A stretch of 11,105 nucleotides of DNA from JBFELU01 sp041551965 (GTDB lineage: Bacteria; Actinomycetota; Acidimicrobiia; Spongiisociales; UBA11373): contig JBFELU010000080.1 of the NCBI GenBank assembly GCA_041551965.1, positions 1-11,105 on the forward strand, in the 5' to 3' direction. Position numbers and translations under genes: made by a program. The notes beneath the pieces are model-generated. The model did not search any database. It was not told the DNA's origin and saw only the letters and a program-made list of their open reading frames with translations. The stretch's first letter is position 1. Each line of letters opens with the position of its first letter. Below are positions 5,113 through 11,105 of the stretch, piece by piece.

Positions 5113-7404
5113 GTGAAGGGCATCGGCGTCATCGCTCGCCTCGGGATGTGGTGCCACCGGCACCGCGGGGCCACCGTGATCCTGTGGATCGTGGGTCTGG
5201 TGGCCCTGTTGTCCGGCTCGCAGATGGTGGGCAGCGACTACGCCGAGGATCTGCAGCTCCCCGAGTCGGACAGCCGCAACGGCATCGAGGTCCTCGTCGA
5301 GCACTTCGACGGATTTGGCACCGGGTTCTCGGGGTCGATCGTGTTCCAAGCCGAAGGTGGGGTCACCGATCCCGCCGTGGTTGCGGCCATGGAAGAGATG
5401 TTCGCCGCGGTCTCCGAGATCGAGGGGATCACCCTGCGCAGCCCCTACGGGGGGTTCGGGAACCGGATCAGTCCCGACGGCACGATCGCCTTCGCCGAGC
5501 TCGAGATCAGCCCGGAGATGACCTTCAACGAGATGATGGCCGCCGGGGAGGAGATCAACGATCTGGTCCCCGAGGTCGAGGGGCTCCGCGTGGAGATCGG
5601 GGGAGAGGCGTTGGCCGCCTTCGAGCCACCCCAATCGGAGCTCATCGGTGTGGCTTTTGCGATCTTCGTGCTCATCCTCTCCTTCGGCTCCGTGCTGGCC
5701 ATGGGGCTCCCGATCTCGGTGGCCCTCGCCGGCGTGGCCGGCGGGGCGGGCCTGGTGGCGTTGCTGTCGAACCTCACCACGGTGCCGGAATTCGCCCTCA
5801 CGGTGTCGATCATGATCGGGTTGGGGGTCGGCATCGACTACGCCCTCTTCATCGTGACCCGCTATCGGGAACGACTCCGCGCCGGGGCGGAACGGGCGGA
5901 TGCCCTGAGCTTGGCGATGGACACCTCGGGACGGGCGGTCATCTTCGCCGGGTCGACCGTGGTGATCTCGCTGCTCGGAATGCTGATCATCGGTCTCGGT
6001 TTCGTCTCCGGTCTGGCGCTGGCGGCGGTGACCGCGGTGCTGATGACGATGATCGCCGCGGTGACCCTGCTCCCGGCACTCGTGTCGTTCGTCGGCGATC
6101 GGATCGAGGTGACCCGGTGGCGTGGTCTCATCGCTGCCTCGTTCGTCTCGGTGGCGTTGGTCGGGCTGGGCCTCGAGGTCGATGTGCTGTTGGTGGGAGC
6201 TCCGCTGGCTGCCGTGGTGCTGCTCGCCGGGTTTGCGGTGGCCCCACTGCGGCGGGAAGTGAAGCGGCGTCCTCCCAAGCCTCGCTCCGAGACCTGGGCG
6301 TATCGGTTCAGCCGCTTCGTGCAACACCGGCCCTGGACCATCGCAGTGGGGGCCGCCGCTCTGCTGCTCGGACTGGCGATTCCGTTGTTGGGATTGCGGA
6401 TGGGCTTCGGTGATGAAGGCAACTTCTCTCCCGAGACCACCACCCGCCGCGCCTACGACCTGCTGGCGGAGGGCTTCGGGCCCGGCTTCAACGGTCCGCT
6501 GCTGGTGGTCGGCGAGGGGTCCGCCGAAGACCTGCCCGTGGTCCTGGCCGTCGCCGACGCCATCGCCGCCACCCCCGGCGTGGCGGCGGTGTCGGATCCC
6601 TTCCCCAACGACATCACCGATCCCACCGCCGTGCTGCTCCAGGTCATCCCGGCCTCGGCACCGCAGGACGAGGCCACCTACGACCTGGTGGTGCAGCTGC
6701 GCGAAGAAGTGATCCCGTCGGTGGTCGGCGACACCGGGCTGGAGCCCTACGTCACCGGATTCGTGGCGATCGCCATCGACTTCACCGACTATCTGGCGGC
6801 TCGGACCTGGTATTTCTTTGCGGCGGTCCTCGCCCTGTCGTTCCTCCTGCTGATGACGGTGTTCCGCTCAGTGTTGATACCGGTCAAGGCGGTGATCATG
6901 AACCTGCTGTCCATCAGCGCCGCCTACGGGGTGGTGATCGCCATCTTCCAGTGGGGATGGCTCGGTTCCCTCACCGGACTGCAACCCGCCCCCATCGAGC
7001 CGTTCGTGCCGATGATGATGTTCGCGGTGGTCTTCGGGCTCTCGATGGACTACGAGGTCTTCCTGCTGAGCCGGATCCGCGAGGAGTACCTGCGGAGCGG
7101 AGACCCGACCGGCTCGGTGGCCGACGGCCTGGCCGCCACCGCCCGGGTCATCACGGCGGCGGCGGCGATCATGGTGGTGGTCTTCGGTGCCTTCCTGCTC
7201 GAAGACGCCCGGGTCATCAAGTTGTTCGGGGTGGGCCTGGGGTTTGCCGTGTTCGTCGATGCGACGGTGGTTCGCATGCTGCTCGTGCCGGCGACGATGG
7301 AGCTGTTGGGCTCCTGGAACTGGTGGATTCCCGGGTGGTTGGACCGGATCCTGCCCCGCGTGAGCTTCGAGGGATCTGCAGAGGATGATGGGATGCCCTC
7401 CTGA
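5113..7404 (+). CDS. MMPL-family RND transporter
   Basis: 763 residues, an inner-membrane transporter of the MMPL/YdfJ type. The family exports lipids or other hydrophobic molecules using the proton gradient. It has the internal two-fold layout of the superfamily: TM1 (ATVILWIVGLVALL), a large extracytoplasmic loop, TM2-6, then TM7 (WTIAVGAAALLLGLAIPLLG), a second loop, and TM8-12. The proton-relay type motifs are present in both halves: GIDY at 240-243 (D242) and MDYEVFLLSRIREEY with D646. An additional hydrophobic pair (GLIAASFVSVALVGLGLEV and VLLVGAPLAAVVLLAGFAVA) lies between the halves. GTG 5113 is chosen because GGGAGG lies 7 bases before it. ATG 5092 would add seven residues and has a poorer site. 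Substrate is unknown. It sits between a HAD phosphatase and a serine hydrolase on the same strand, 43 bases from the latter, so an operon is likely. Confidence 0.93.
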   Translation: MKGIGVIARLGMWCHRHRGATVILWIVGLVALLSGSQMVGSDYAEDLQLPESDSRNGIEVLVEHFDGFGTGFSGSIVFQAEGGVTDPAVVAAMEEMFAAVSEIEGITLRSPYGGFGNRISPDGTIAFAELEISPEMTFNEMMAAGEEINDLVPEVEGLRVEIGGEALAAFEPPQSELIGVAFAIFVLILSFGSVLAMGLPISVALAGVAGGAGLVALLSNLTTVPEFALTVSIMIGLGVGIDYALFIVTRYRERLRAGAERADALSLAMDTSGRAVIFAGSTVVISLLGMLIIGLGFVSGLALAAVTAVLMTMIAAVTLLPALVSFVGDRIEVTRWRGLIAASFVSVALVGLGLEVDVLLVGAPLAAVVLLAGFAVAPLRREVKRRPPKPRSETWAYRFSRFVQHRPWTIAVGAAALLLGLAIPLLGLRMGFGDEGNFSPETTTRRAYDLLAEGFGPGFNGPLLVVGEGSAEDLPVVLAVADAIAATPGVAAVSDPFPNDITDPTAVLLQVIPASAPQDEATYDLVVQLREEVIPSVVGDTGLEPYVTGFVAIAIDFTDYLAARTWYFFAAVLALSFLLLMTVFRSVLIPVKAVIMNLLSISAAYGVVIAIFQWGWLGSLTGLQPAPIEPFVPMMMFAVVFGLSMDYEVFLLSRIREEYLRSGDPTGSVADGLAATARVITAAAAIMVVVFGAFLLEDARVIKLFGVGLGFAVFVDATVVRMLLVPATMELLGSWNWWIPGWLDRILPRVSFEGSAEDDGMPS

Positions 7405-7447
7405 CGGGGGCGCATAGGATGATGTGACCCACCACCGGGGGTGTTTG

Positions 7448-8719
7448 ATGCTGGCCATCGTTCTCGTCACCACCGTGATCGGCTTCTTCGCCGGGACCGT
7501 CGGGCTGGTGGCGTGGGGCCGCAGGGAGCCGTCGCAGCGGCGCAGCCTGCGAGTCGTGAAGCGCGTCACGATCGGGCTCGCCGCAGTCATCGTGGGTGTG
7601 GTCGGGTTGGTCGTCGGTATGGTGTTGTGGGCGCTCACCGCCACCGACTCGTCCGTGCTCGCCCGGGCGATCGTGTGGCAGGAATCCGACACCGGCGACA
7701 TCGATCGTTTTCCCGCTCGCTCCTTCAGCGCTGCGGCCGAACCGGTCGTGTTCCCCCATCTGCCCGATCCACTGGTGGCGGAGATCAGGGTCGATCCGGG
7801 CCAGGTACCGCTCGACGAATACCTGGAGGCTGCCGAGACGTATGCGTTCCTGGTGCTGCGGGGCGACGACCTCATCTACGAGGGCTACTTCAACGGAGCG
7901 GCTCGCGAGGATCTTCACACCTCGTTCTCGGTCGCCAAGTCGTTCACGGCGACCCTGGTGGGGATCGCCCTCGGGGAGGGTCACTTCTCCGGTCTCGATG
8001 ATCCGATCACCGACTACCTGCCCGAGCTGGCGGAGCGAGACCCCCGGTTCGGCGACATCACCCTTCGGCATCTCATCACGATGTCGGCCGGCATGCGCTT
8101 CGAGGAGTGGCTGTCGGCCTGGGACGATCCCACCCTGAGCTACTACGCCACCGACCTGCGCGCCGCCGTCCTCGAGCACACCGAGATCGAGGATCCACCC
8201 GGCACCGTCTTCCACTACAACGACTACTACCCACCGTTGCTGGGCATGGCCCTGGAACGGGCCGCGGGCATGCCGGTGAGCGAGTTCATGGAGACCCGGT
8301 TGTGGCGGCCGATGGGCGCCGAGTACGACGGATCGTGGAGCCTCGACGGCGACGACTCCGGATTCGAGAAGATGTTCGTCGGCGTCAACGCCGCCGCCGT
8401 CGACTACGCCAAGCTGGGATGGCTGTATCTCAACGGCGGGCGGAACGGTGACCGCCAGGTGGTCCCGGAGACCTGGGTCGATGAAGCCACCCGCCTCGAT
8501 GTGACCACCGACCCGGCCCCCGAATACCAGTACTACTGGTGGATCGACGAAGAGCGGGATGCCTACTACGCCCAGGGCGACAAGTGCCAGTTCATCTACG
8601 TCTACCCGAGTGCCGACATGGTGCTGGTTCGCCTCGGGCGCGATTGCGGAGGTATCTACTGGACCGGTCTCATGGGCGACATCGCCGGATATCTGGAAGG
8701 GCGATTCGCCGAGGGTTGA
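7448..8719 (+). CDS. Membrane-anchored serine hydrolase, beta-lactamase/PBP-like family
   Basis: 423 residues. Two hydrophobic segments (about 2-23 and 41-63) anchor the protein, and the catalytic domain follows, probably outside the cytoplasm. The SxxK motif is S161-V-A-K164 in TSFSVAKSF. The second motif is Y257-N-D259, in the PGTVFHYNDYYPPLLG context common to this group. DDPITDYLPEL and LRHLITMSAGM are also family hallmarks. The third motif (KTG or HxG) is degenerate: the region reads YYAQGDKCQFIYVYP, with AQG where HxG is usual. Family members include class C beta-lactamases, D-amino-acid peptidases and esterases, and the true substrate is unknown. ATG 7448 is preferred because GGGGGTG precedes it by about 4 bases. 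An in-frame GTG at 7424 is a weaker alternative. It lies 43 bases after the MMPL gene and ends 3 bases from the convergent gene's stop. Confidence 0.88.
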   Translation: MLAIVLVTTVIGFFAGTVGLVAWGRREPSQRRSLRVVKRVTIGLAAVIVGVVGLVVGMVLWALTATDSSVLARAIVWQESDTGDIDRFPARSFSAAAEPVVFPHLPDPLVAEIRVDPGQVPLDEYLEAAETYAFLVLRGDDLIYEGYFNGAAREDLHTSFSVAKSFTATLVGIALGEGHFSGLDDPITDYLPELAERDPRFGDITLRHLITMSAGMRFEEWLSAWDDPTLSYYATDLRAAVLEHTEIEDPPGTVFHYNDYYPPLLGMALERAAGMPVSEFMETRLWRPMGAEYDGSWSLDGDDSGFEKMFVGVNAAAVDYAKLGWLYLNGGRNGDRQVVPETWVDEATRLDVTTDPAPEYQYYWWIDEERDAYYAQGDKCQFIYVYPSADMVLVRLGRDCGGIYWTGLMGDIAGYLEGRFAEG

Positions 8720-8722
8720 GCC

Positions 8723-9160
8723 CTAGCGGGGAGCGAGCCTGAAGAGCGGCAGGACCGCTGCCGCCGCTTCCAGGTCGTCGACGAGCGATACCCCGAGGCG
8801 CCGGCCGATGACCGCAGCGGCCTTGGGGTGCTCGACCCGATATCGCTCGAATACCGCCAAGGCCTCGGCAGGGCCGAGGCGTTTGGCGGTTGCCTCGACC
8901 CTTCTGCGGCCGGAGGTGTAGGCGACTGCGGGGTCGGCGGTGATGTTGCGGTACCAGTCGGACCGGTCCCCGAACCCGCTCACGATGATTGGGGCATCGG
9001 TGTCGTCACGCTCCATCACCTCGAGCATGGTGCGGCGGGCCACTCCGCTGCGCCGACCGGTGTGCTCGAGCAGCAGGAATCGCCTGCCCAAGAGCCCCCC
9101 GAGGCCCACCCGGTAGAGACCGATGGGGGCTCGCATCATGAAACGGGTGAAACGGCTCAT
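8723..9160 (-). CDS. Deazaflavin (F420)-dependent nitroreductase-family oxidoreductase
   Basis: 145 residues, typical of the DUF385/Ddn-like split-barrel family of small F420H2-dependent quinone or nitro-compound reductases. The hallmark HTGRRSGVARRT is at 33-44, followed by IIVSGFGDRSDWYRNITADP at 58-77, where the family has SxxGxxxxxxWYxNL and cofactor-binding residues. The N-terminus (FTRFMMRAPIGLYRVGLGGL) is a hydrophobic amphipathic stretch that often associates with the membrane. ATG at 9160 has only a weak GTGGAC ribosome site, so the start is less certain than the family call. F420 dependence is inferred from the family and is consistent with an actinobacterial host. It diverges from the TfoX-domain gene 85 bases away and converges on the serine-hydrolase gene. 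Confidence 0.87.
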   Translation of the reverse strand: MSRFTRFMMRAPIGLYRVGLGGLLGRRFLLLEHTGRRSGVARRTMLEVMERDDTDAPIIVSGFGDRSDWYRNITADPAVAYTSGRRRVEATAKRLGPAEALAVFERYRVEHPKAAAVIGRRLGVSLVDDLEAAAAVLPLFRLAPR

Positions 9161-9245
9161 GGGTCCACGGTGGCGCGCGAACCGCCATGCGGCCAGAGCC
9201 GAACGGCCCTCATGGATTACCCTCCGCGCGCACCGAGGAGGTGCG

Positions 9246-9572
9246 ATGGGTACGAAAGGCTCCCGTTACTCGGAGCGGGTGGGCGAGTTCGCCGAGCAGT
9301 TGGTTGGTGACTGGGGAAGCCTCGGGGAAGTGACCTGGAAGCGGATGTTCGGCGGTGCCGGGGTCTTCGTCGACGGCTCGATGTTCGCCCTCATCGACTC
9401 CGACGCCCGCCTGCACCTCAAGGCCGACGACACCAACCGGGCCGATTTCGAGCGGTCCGGCGCCGCCAAGCACTCCCGGATGCCCTACTGGTCGGTGCCG
9501 GCCGAGGTGCTTGCCGACGACACGACCCTGCTGGAGTGGGCGGGCCGGTCTGCCCGGATCGCACCAGGCTGA
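9246..9572 (+). CDS. TfoX/Sxy N-terminal-domain protein
   Basis: 108 residues, the length of stand-alone TfoX-N domains. The family signature is clear: VTWKRMFGGAGVFVDGSMFA at 29-48, then LIDSDARLHLKADD, FERSGAAKHSRMPYWSVP and a final LLEWAGRSARIA. In Gammaproteobacteria the Sxy/TfoX domain regulates competence, but in Actinobacteria these short proteins are widespread with no established role, so I make no functional claim. ATG 9246 follows a near-perfect GAGGAGG four bases upstream. A longer frame starting at 9123 adds a basic tail without family similarity and overlaps the divergent gene. Its TGA ends 3 bases before the convergent oxidoreductase stop. Confidence 0.88.
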   Translation: MGTKGSRYSERVGEFAEQLVGDWGSLGEVTWKRMFGGAGVFVDGSMFALIDSDARLHLKADDTNRADFERSGAAKHSRMPYWSVPAEVLADDTTLLEWAGRSARIAPG

Positions 9573-9575
9573 GCC

Positions 9576-10580
9576 CTACAGCTGCTCGACCGGCTGGGGA
9601 GCGCCGTCTTCGGCTGAGCGAACCACCGCCTCCAGGATGGCCACGTTGCCGAGCCGCTCGGCGTCGTCGAAGCGGTACTCCGCCCGTCCGGTGACGGCGT
9701 CGGCCCAGTGCTCGTAACCGGCCTTGACCGGGCTGGCCGGTTCGAAGTCGATGCGGGTCTGGTCGGCGTCGCCCCGACGGCGGGTGTAGAAGTGGGTGGT
9801 TCCGCCCGGGTCCACGTGCTGGGTCTCTCGGGCCTCGACCCAGGCGTGACTGCCGAACACCGCAAAGCGGGCGTAGTCGGGAGTGGCCGACAGGGCGGCG
9901 ATGTGTCCGGTCGTGCCGTCACCGAAGCGGAAGTGGGCCGAGACCACGTCCCCGGTGGGGATCTCGAGGATCCGGCGGGCGGTGTGGGCCTGGACCTCGG
10001 CGACCTGTCCGGCCAGGCTCAGCATCATGTCGCTCAGGTGGACTCCCATGCCGGTCCACCCGGCGGCCGGCGCTTCTTCTTTGCTCCCGCGCCAGTTGTC
10101 GGCCGCCATACCCAGCCACCGATCGTGGCTCCAATGGGCCTCCATGTGGATGATCGTGCCCAGCTCGCCGGCGTCGGCCATCCGCTTGATCTCTTCCCAG
10201 GCGGGCTCGAACCGGCGCTCGTGGCCGATGCCCAGCACCAGCCCGGCCTCGTTGCAGGCTTCGATCATGCGGCGAGCGCTGGCAACGGTCAGCGCCAGGG
10301 GTTTCTCGCAGAAGACCTGCTTGCCGGCGGCGACGGCGGCAAGCACCGCTTCTTCGTGCATGCGGTGGGGGACGGTGAGGATCACCGCCTCGACGTCGGG
10401 GTCGCCGAGGACGTCCTGGTAGTCGGCGCAGACGTCGAGTCCGTAGTCGTCGCGGAACTTGGCGGCAACCTCCGGCGCGGGATCCACCCCGCACACGATC
10501 TCTATCTTCTCGCTCCCCCGGAGGACCTTGGTGACCTGGCTTCCCCACCAGCCGAGCCCGACCTGGGCCGCCTTCAACAT
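9576..10580 (-). CDS. Gfo/Idh/MocA-family oxidoreductase
   Basis: 334 residues, a soluble NAD(P)-dependent dehydrogenase of the glucose-fructose oxidoreductase / inositol dehydrogenase type. The N-terminal Rossmann fold shows GLGWWG at 8-13 and an acidic residue after VCGVD (D33) for ribose binding. The family motif CEKPLALTVASARRMIEACN has EKP at 92-94. The C-terminal substrate domain has GVHLSD (H181, D184), in the usual catalytic region. The substrate is likely a sugar, cyclitol or sugar acid, and I cannot tell which. ATG 10580 is chosen because the Rossmann strand begins at once and GAAGGGA precedes it. An upstream ATG at 10619 would add a 13-residue Asp/Gly-rich tail and is possible. The upstream same-strand Dabb gene makes a two-gene operon likely. 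Confidence 0.93.
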   Translation of the reverse strand: MLKAAQVGLGWWGSQVTKVLRGSEKIEIVCGVDPAPEVAAKFRDDYGLDVCADYQDVLGDPDVEAVILTVPHRMHEEAVLAAVAAGKQVFCEKPLALTVASARRMIEACNEAGLVLGIGHERRFEPAWEEIKRMADAGELGTIIHMEAHWSHDRWLGMAADNWRGSKEEAPAAGWTGMGVHLSDMMLSLAGQVAEVQAHTARRILEIPTGDVVSAHFRFGDGTTGHIAALSATPDYARFAVFGSHAWVEARETQHVDPGGTTHFYTRRRGDADQTRIDFEPASPVKAGYEHWADAVTGRAEYRFDDAERLGNVAILEAVVRSAEDGAPQPVEQL

Positions 10581-10658
10581 GGTGCCGTTCCCTTCGCCGT
10601 GCCCGTCGTCTCGGGCCATCGATGCTCCGCGGTCAGGTTACCGCCGCCCGCAAAACCC

Positions 10659-10991
10659 CTATCCGGCGCCCTCGATGGGGTCTCCGGAGGCATCGGTGGC
10701 CCAATAGTCGAGCACCAGGAGCTTGTTCACGTTGGGCCGGCTCAAGGCGATGAAGGCGGCGTGATCGAGGTGAGGGAGATACACGTCCCGATCGGCCTCG
10801 GAGGCGAACGAGACCACGAAGCAGTGGGTGTAGTCGCGACCGAAACCCTGCACGCTCACGTCGGTGCCCCATTCGAAACCGGCGATCTCGGGGATCTTGG
10901 CCGGCAAGGAGCACAGGGTCTCCTCGATCTCCTTGATCAACTCGGGCGGTGTCTCCGGCTTCCAACTGAACAGGACCACGTGGCGCAACAT
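10659..10991 (-). CDS. Dabb-domain (stress-responsive alpha/beta barrel) protein
   Basis: 110 residues, one complete Dabb domain of the dimeric ferredoxin-like fold. The start MLRHVVLFSWKPETPPELIK carries the conserved histidine (H4). The middle FEWGTDVSVQGFGRDYTHCF and the YLPHLDHAAF region (68-82) match the family, as does LLVLDYW near the end. ATG 10991 has GGGAGG five bases upstream. A GTG two codons earlier (10997) is too close to that site. Dabb proteins are small cytoplasmic enzymes or accessory proteins. Bacterial ones are often found beside Gfo/Idh/MocA dehydrogenases in sugar-catabolism loci, which fits the neighbour 78 bases downstream. The catalytic role here is unproven. Confidence 0.9.
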   Translation of the reverse strand: MLRHVVLFSWKPETPPELIKEIEETLCSLPAKIPEIAGFEWGTDVSVQGFGRDYTHCFVVSFASEADRDVYLPHLDHAAFIALSRPNVNKLLVLDYWATDASGDPIEGAG

Positions 10992-11015
10992 CGTCACCTC
11001 CCTACCGATCGGCTC

Positions 11016-11047
11016 AGGCTAGACCCGATGACCGGCCTCCCGGTCAA
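11016..11047 (-). promoter_or_regulatory. Possible promoter for the Dabb/oxidoreductase pair
   Basis: On the minus strand TTGACC (11042-11047) resembles the actinobacterial -35 box, and TAGCCT (11016-11021) matches a TANNNT -10. Their spacing is 20 bases, longer than the preferred 16-19, so the pairing is doubtful. The location, 25-56 bases upstream of the ATG at 10991, is right. Confidence 0.28.
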
Positions 11048-11105
11048 CGGGAAGGATCGGCAGGGCTTTGGTCCGGCATCGAGCAGGGCACGACGCGGTG
11101 TGGGC

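Noticed and set aside
5071..6327. 418-residue minus-strand frame across the transporter gene
   Set aside because: His/Arg/Gln-rich antisense of the MMPL coding region, with no recognisable domain.

Overview
The window is high-GC bacterial DNA with frequent GTG starts and dense packing. The gene content points to an actinobacterium: an F420/deazaflavin-type oxidoreductase, an MMPL-family transporter and a YqeG-like HAD phosphatase. A soil or aquatic lineage of the Acidimicrobiia type is plausible but is an inference. I see no rRNA, tRNA, CRISPR array, transposase or integrase.

Left third (1-4059), all genes on the minus strand. At the left edge is the 5' part of a proline-rich tandem-repeat protein (388 leftward past base 1). 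It is easy to miss because no stop lies in the window and the plus strand is also open. Upstream of it is a secreted multidomain protein (1772-564): signal peptide, FIMAH-like helical domain, putative-Ig domain and a C-terminal beta-rich domain. Then comes a 659-residue ankyrin-repeat protein (4059-2080). The gaps of about 175 and 307 bases suggest separate transcription units.

Middle (4413-8719), plus strand: a YqeG-type HAD phosphatase, a possible 42-residue ORF overlapping its stop codon, an MMPL/RND transporter with an apparent extra membrane hairpin between its halves, and a membrane-anchored serine hydrolase of the beta-lactamase/PBP-like class. Phosphatase, lipid-type exporter and extracytoplasmic hydrolase would fit an envelope-related group, but this is inferred only from order and strand.

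Right (8723-10991): an F420-type nitroreductase-family protein (minus), divergent from a short TfoX-N-domain protein (plus), then a minus-strand pair of a Dabb-domain protein and a Gfo/Idh/MocA oxidoreductase, probably one operon. Two convergent gene pairs are separated by only 3 bases.

Most genes fall in recognisable families. The parts most worth a second look are the hidden repeat protein with its near-perfect 60/45-bp DNA repeat, the secreted FIMAH/Ig protein, the extra membrane hairpin in the transporter, the degenerate third motif of the serine hydrolase, and the small coupled ORF. I did not find a convincing new defence or mobile system.
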